A stretch of 8,507 bases of DNA, taken from contig JAMCXE010000052.1 of NCBI GenBank assembly GCA_023474975.1, positions 1 to 8,507 on the forward strand, written 5' to 3'. The notes beneath the pieces are model-generated. The model made no database searches and had not been told where the DNA came from. It worked only from the letters and a program-made list of their open reading frames with translations. This document shows, one piece after another, positions 5,079 through 8,507 of this stretch (positions are counted from its first letter, which is position 1; each line of letters begins with the position of its first letter). The DNA is from Patescibacteria group bacterium. Its GTDB lineage: Bacteria > Patescibacteriota > Minisyncoccia > UBA6257 > 02-FULL-45-10c. The position numbers were made by a program, and so were the translations under genes.

Positions 5079-5870
5079 TTATTTTATTTTATTCAACTCA
5101 TTCATCGCATTTATCACGGCCTGTTGAGCTGCCAACATAAGATCCTTGACCGACCTCAGATCGGTATTTAAGGAATTTCTCGTATCCGAAACATTCGCCT
5201 TTAAAGTCTGCTCGTTAACAACTGTTATTGTGTAGTTCTTTTGAGCCTGAGCTTCTACGGCTGATTTCGCGGCCGCAATAGCTGTCTGAGCATTGTTAAC
5301 GGCAGCGGTTACAGCGGAAATGTCTTTGCCGTTTACAGATAAAGCGGATGCTTCAGTAGTGGTGGTTGCCAAATAAGCATCCAACTTTACCAAAACATTA
5401 GACCACTGATCCGTAAACCTAACATTAAGATCGTTTATATTTTTATCCAATCTTTCCACAACGGCCTTTTTCTGATCGTCTTTTATGACCTGAAGCTGCA
5501 CCTTTAACTGAGCCCTGGCCTCCTCTCTTTTAGTTTGAAGCTCCTGCCTTGCTTTCTGGACCTGCTCCCTAAAAACAGCGGTTGAACTGGCGATCGCTGA
5601 AGCGGTCATCATTTTTCTTTCAGTATTTAATTGCCTAACCTCATTTCTGAACGCGGCAGTCGAAGAAGCGAGCTCGGCACGAGTCTCGGTCCTAATAGCA
5701 TTTCCAGCCTCGGTTGAAGAAGCAAGCTCGGCGCGAGCCTCAACTCTGACGCTATCGATCCTCATTTCATTTTGAACCATCCCCGCGCGACCGTTTGGAT
5801 TTTGAGCATTGGCCGTTATTCCCAAAATCATAGAAGCGGTCATTAAACCAAAAACTATTTTTTTATTCAT
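5079..5870 (-). CDS. Secreted alanine-rich coiled-coil protein, function unknown
   Basis: From the ATG at 5870 this is a 263-residue protein with an N-terminal signal peptide: MNKK, a hydrophobic stretch to about residue 20, and a likely AXA cleavage site at ANA-Q (20-23). An in-frame ATG at 5918, adjoining the htrA stop, would add 16 charged residues before the signal, so I prefer 5870. Residues 46-63 and 64-81 are near-identical 18-residue repeats starting RAELASST; a degenerate third copy begins near 93 (IASSTAVFREQVQ). Residues 100-165 form a charged coiled coil. Residues 166-205 are Thr/Ala-rich, and 215-263 again helical. There are no catalytic motifs and no cysteine. A -10-like TATAAT (5912-5907) lacks a good -35, so cotranscription with htrA is more likely. 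It may be a periplasmic or surface structural protein, or a substrate or adaptor of the neighbouring protease; both are guesses. Confidence 0.8.
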   Translation of the reverse strand: MNKKIVFGLMTASMILGITANAQNPNGRAGMVQNEMRIDSVRVEARAELASSTEAGNAIRTETRAELASSTAAFRNEVRQLNTERKMMTASAIASSTAVFREQVQKARQELQTKREEARAQLKVQLQVIKDDQKKAVVERLDKNINDLNVRFTDQWSNVLVKLDAYLATTTTEASALSVNGKDISAVTAAVNNAQTAIAAAKSAVEAQAQKNYTITVVNEQTLKANVSDTRNSLNTDLRSVKDLMLAAQQAVINAMNELNKIK

Positions 5871-5918
5871 ATCTTTTATTAATTTTATCAATTCGACTTC
5901 AATATCATTATACAACAT

Positions 5919-7178
5919 TTAATTTTTTCTTTCTTCAAGCGTGACAGTAACATTCACTTCTTTTCCATTCCGTAAAATTTTTAGAGCTATCCGATCACCC
6001 ACCTGATAATTTTGTATCAGTGAAGAAAGAGTGTGGTTTTCATCGACAGCGACTCCGTTTACTTCGGTAATAATATCTTCAGCTTGCAGACCAGCCTTAT
6101 CAGCCGGAGATCCCTTAACTACGCCGGGACCATCCGAACTGCCGCGAACCAAAGCTCCCTGCTTCACAGACAAATTTTCTTTTTGAGCCAACTGATCATC
6201 AATGGTTAGGTATCTCACTCCCAAATATGGAGTAATTATCTTTCCGCTCTTTTTTACCGACTCGATTGCATTTTTAGCTTTATTTATCGGAATGGCAAAT
6301 CCAATATTTTGACCATTAGAAGCTATCGCCGTGTTGATGCCGATAACTTCGCCTTTTAGATCTAAAAGCGGACCGCCGGAATTACCCGGATTAATAGCCG
6401 CATCGGTTTGAATCAGGCCATCCAAATTTTCTGCCGAACCGGAAGATGCATCCGAGGCGGTGATCGTCCGATATAATCCGGAAATAACACCGACCGATAC
6501 CGTGTTCCTGAATTCGCCCAGAGAATTGCCTATAGCGATCGCGGTTTGACCTAATTTTATAGAATCGGAATCACCGATCCTTAAGGGCGCGAGATCATTC
6601 GCGTCAATTTTAAGAACAGCCAGATCCTGAACGCTGTCGCGCGCCAAAACCTTAGCATCATATTTTTTTCCGTCGCTGGTCATAACCGTGTAATCGGCCT
6701 TTTCATCGGCTACCACGTGTTTATTGGTCAGGATCAACCCATCTTTAGATATAACAAAACCGCTACCGCCGCCCACTTCCTGCTTCTGAGTTTTGCCGGT
6801 ACTGTCCGGACACGGCTGAGTGAAATTAAGATTTCCGCCAAAATACTGCTGAAATTCCTGAGGAAGATCGCCAAAAGGATTTACCTGACACTCTCCCATA
6901 ACCGGAATATTTTTAGAAATAATGATCGAAACAACCGACGGAGAAGCTTCTTCGACGGCCTTAATAACAGCCGCCTCATGCGCATCTTCCGATTCATACG
7001 GAGCGACTGCAGGCAAAACCGCCGTCTGAGTTGAAGTTGCGCCAGTTAAGAAAGATAAACTTTTTTCGATCCTGCCCTTCCAACCCATCCTTATCGCTAA
7101 ATCAGCAAAAAGCAAAACGATCAGGACCAGCCCGATAGCGATGACCGAAATTTGTAATAATTGTTTTTTATTTTGCAT
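5919..7178 (-). CDS. Membrane-anchored HtrA/Deg-family serine protease with one PDZ domain
   Basis: This 419-residue protein is a trypsin-like protease that degrades misfolded envelope proteins outside the cytoplasmic membrane. Residues 1-7 are basic and 8-26 form one membrane anchor. The protease domain runs from about 65 to 310 with the full triad: His154 in TNKHVV, Asp185 in DSVQDLAVLKI and Ser267 in the signature NPGNSGGP. A single PDZ domain occupies about 317-410 (YLGV; GSPADKAGLQAEDIITEVNG). This layout resembles DegS or Gram-positive HtrA rather than two-PDZ DegP. Cys97 and Cys123 lie in the variable loop before the catalytic histidine and could form a disulfide. The loop (about 90-135) is long and Gln/Pro/Asn-rich. 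It is the first gene of the three-gene envelope cluster. No CIRCE and no convincing promoter is seen in the 132 bases upstream, and no Shine-Dalgarno precedes the ATG. Confidence 0.95.
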   Translation of the reverse strand: MQNKKQLLQISVIAIGLVLIVLLFADLAIRMGWKGRIEKSLSFLTGATSTQTAVLPAVAPYESEDAHEAAVIKAVEEASPSVVSIIISKNIPVMGECQVNPFGDLPQEFQQYFGGNLNFTQPCPDSTGKTQKQEVGGGSGFVISKDGLILTNKHVVADEKADYTVMTSDGKKYDAKVLARDSVQDLAVLKIDANDLAPLRIGDSDSIKLGQTAIAIGNSLGEFRNTVSVGVISGLYRTITASDASSGSAENLDGLIQTDAAINPGNSGGPLLDLKGEVIGINTAIASNGQNIGFAIPINKAKNAIESVKKSGKIITPYLGVRYLTIDDQLAQKENLSVKQGALVRGSSDGPGVVKGSPADKAGLQAEDIITEVNGVAVDENHTLSSLIQNYQVGDRIALKILRNGKEVNVTVTLEERKN

Positions 7179-7310
7179 ATTTTATATTAGAACCGCGCCT
7201 TATTTTTTTCGATCGCGGCCAAATAATATTAATAAACTACGACAAGTTTTTTACTATTAAATATCAAAATTAAGCCTTTCAGCTCAATATATAATACGAA
7301 TAAGCCCGGC

Positions 7311-8507
7311 TTATTGGTGCAGATATGCGTTTTTTAGCGCATTTAAAAACTTTTTTACACTCAGCGTATCCGTTTGCCGGCCAAAAGAGATCCTAAGACT
7401 TTCACTAGCCCTAATATCGGACCAGCCAAGAGCTAAAAGAACGTGAGACGGCTTACTGATCCGAGCCGAACAAGCTGAGCCGCTAGAAACCGCAAATCCC
7501 GCCATATCTAATTTATAGATCAAGCCTTCTTTATGCGGAAAATAAATGTTTATATTATTCGGCAATCTTTTATCACCAATAGCCGGACCATTCAATAAAA
7601 TTCCGGGAAAGTTCTTTTTTAAGGATTTCCAAAAATAATTTTGAAGCCTCAGAATCCGCGCCGACTCTCTTCGTCTTAAATCAGATGATATTTGCGCCGC
7701 CTCGGCAAAACCGGCAATTCCCGCTACATTTTCCGTCCCCGCTCTCAAACCCTCTTCCTGATGTCCGCCCACAATCACCGACTTGATGAATTTTTCTCCA
7801 AGAATACTGCCAAAATTTCTTATATATAAAAGTCCGATGCCTTTTGGCCCGTAAATTTTTTGGGAAGACAGCGTCATCATATCTACGCCGAGTTCTTTAA
7901 TATCACAATCTAAATAATTGAAAGCTTGGGCTGCGTCAGTGTGAAACAGGGGGTAGAGCGGCGAAGAAAAATAATTTTCCCTCAAACCGCTTCGCTCACC
8001 CAGCAGTTCGCTTGCTTGTACCTCGCCTCGCTCATCTCTCTTCGAGAGATACCGTACCCGCTCAGCTGCGGGAGTTTTCGGGGAAAATTCTTTTTCTTCT
8101 TTGTATTGTCTTATAACTTTTGAAATTTCTTTGATTGGCTGAATAGATCCGACTTCGTTATTTGCATACATTATAGAAACCAAAACCGTTCGTTCGTTTA
8201 GAGCCGCTTTCAGTTTTTTTATATCAATGATTCCAACTTTACTGACCGGCAAATAAATTACTTCTGCTAAACCCTCTCTTTCTAAATCACGGCAAGTTTC
8301 TAAGATTGATTCGTGCTCTATTTGAGAGGTTATGATACGAGGAATAAATGTTTTGATCGTTAGATCGCTTCGCTTGTTCGATCGTTTCTCTTGTTCCATA
8401 TCATTCCCAACAGATCCAAAGTTTCTAACATTCTTAACAATTCCCCTGATCGCTAGGTTATTCGCTTCTGTCGCTGAGCCGGTAAAGACAACTTCCCGAT
8501 AATCACA
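7311..8507 (-). CDS. Cysteine desulfurase, NifS/IscS type, partial at the N-terminus
   Basis: This PLP enzyme takes sulfur from L-cysteine for Fe-S clusters and tRNA thiolation. The frame is open to the window edge: upstream of the ATG at 8399, 36 more in-frame codons encode the family motif FTGSATEANNLAIRG, so 8399 is not the start. About 398 residues are visible. Counting from the edge, there is IIEH-type ITSQIEH (His65), NNEVGSIQPI, FHTDAAQ (Asp191), the PLP lysine in SSQKIYGPKG (Lys217), GGHQEEGLRAGTEN, and the catalytic cysteine in SSGSACSARISKPSHVL (Cys346). The short cysteine loop marks group I. Two in-frame insertions break the usual spacing: about 20-25 residues before ITSQIEH, and about 43 residues (140-182) between RQYKEE and FHTDA. 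The second coincides with a palindromic DNA element. All catalytic motifs remain, so the enzyme is probably active. NifS and IscS cannot be told apart without the missing N-terminus and neighbours. Confidence 0.93.
   Translation of the reverse strand, partial: CDYREVVFTGSATEANNLAIRGIVKNVRNFGSVGNDMEQEKRSNKRSDLTIKTFIPRIITSQIEHESILETCRDLEREGLAEVIYLPVSKVGIIDIKKLKAALNERTVLVSIMYANNEVGSIQPIKEISKVIRQYKEEKEFSPKTPAAERVRYLSKRDERGEVQASELLGERSGLRENYFSSPLYPLFHTDAAQAFNYLDCDIKELGVDMMTLSSQKIYGPKGIGLLYIRNFGSILGEKFIKSVIVGGHQEEGLRAGTENVAGIAGFAEAAQISSDLRRRESARILRLQNYFWKSLKKNFPGILLNGPAIGDKRLPNNINIYFPHKEGLIYKLDMAGFAVSSGSACSARISKPSHVLLALGWSDIRASESLRISFGRQTDTLSVKKFLNALKNAYLHQ
7963..8099. mobile_element. Palindromic element inserted in frame in the cysteine desulfurase gene
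   Basis: GAAGAAAAATAATTTTCCC (7963-7981) and the reverse complement of 8081-8099 agree at 18 of 19 bases, framing a 137-bp segment. Inside are perfect hairpins: ATCTCTC-TTC-GAGAGAT (8034-8050) and CCCGC/GCGGG (8057-8061 with 8068-8072), plus direct repeats CGC(T/C)TCGCTC (7988-7997, 8024-8033). The segment matches the roughly 43 extra residues (EFSPK to YFSS) absent from normal NifS/IscS proteins. It encodes no transposase. The nearest known analogue in behaviour is the Rickettsia palindromic element, which also inserts in frame into genes; homology to it is not claimed. Confidence 0.7.
8363..8383. repeat. Second short palindrome in the cysteine desulfurase gene
   Basis: GATCG (8363-8367) pairs with CGATC (8379-8383), and a further GATCG lies at 8355-8359. 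The 9-mer CGCTTCGCT (8366-8374) recurs exactly at 7988-7996 inside the 137-bp element. The palindrome falls in the extra residues (around EQEKRSNKRSDL) that precede ITSQIEH. It may be a decayed or different member of the same kind of insert. Confidence 0.45.

Noticed and set aside
6717..7034. 105-residue plus-strand ORF
   Set aside because: It is antisense to the N-terminal half of the HtrA protease and has no family features.
7193..7218. CCGCG/CGCGG inverted repeat upstream of the HtrA gene
   Set aside because: Only five pairs with a 16-base loop; no resemblance to a known operator.
7299..7315. Palindrome AATAAGCCCGGCTTATT over the stop of the cysteine desulfurase, considered as a terminator
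   Set aside because: No T-run follows on the minus strand and the loop is too tight for the full stem; it may be an mRNA 3' stabiliser at most.
8397..8399. ATG at 8399 as start of the cysteine desulfurase
   Set aside because: Thirty-six upstream in-frame codons encode the conserved FTGSATEANNLAIRG motif, so the gene runs through to the window edge.

Overview
The window is AT-rich and compact. It looks like a piece of chromosome from a small-genome bacterium, most likely of the Candidate Phyla Radiation (Patescibacteria/Parcubacteria type). This placement is an inference from gene style: short intergenic gaps, few clear Shine-Dalgarno sites, Lys/Ile-rich lineage-specific membrane and coiled-coil proteins, and short repeats running in frame through genes. 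No ribosomal marker is present to confirm it. TGA serves as a stop for the HTH gene, so the Gracilibacteria-type TGA recoding is not suggested. Every gene I accept lies on the minus strand, so transcription runs from position 8507 towards position 1.

Layout in transcription order. (1) 8507-7311: a group I cysteine desulfurase (NifS/IscS type), cut at its N-terminus by the window edge. It is interrupted in frame by a roughly 137-bp palindromic element with near-perfect 19-bp inverted ends. (2) 7178-4818: a tight three-gene envelope cluster holding a membrane-anchored HtrA/Deg serine protease, a secreted coiled-coil protein and an 83-residue single-pass membrane protein, with gaps between stop and next start of 0-48 and 9 bases. 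(3) 4793-4578: a dense control region for the next gene. It has a perfect CIRCE operator (HrcA site) whose spacer carries the -35 box and whose palindrome plus T-run can also act as a terminator for the upstream cluster. A leader of about 165 nt follows, almost entirely foldable, including a gap-free three-way junction. (4) 4577-1917: a ClpB-type disaggregase with a long middle domain and, unexpectedly, an IGF tripeptide where ClpA/ClpC carry their ClpP-docking loop. (5) 1972-1229: a polytopic membrane protein overlapping the end of clpB by 56 bases. (6) 1090-320: a protein with a C-terminal winged helix-turn-helix, invaded by tandem 8-bp repeats. (7) about 200-76: a stand-alone promoter-hairpins-terminator unit, either a small RNA or a terminated leader of a gene beyond the left edge.

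How it fits together: the central theme is protein quality control. An HtrA protease with two envelope partners handles the outside of the cell, and a heat-shock ClpB under HrcA/CIRCE handles the cytoplasm. The most original signals are not genes. They are the clpB control region and its leader RNA, the palindromic element spliced into the cysteine desulfurase, the 8-bp repeats in the HTH gene, and the unidentified small transcript at the left end.
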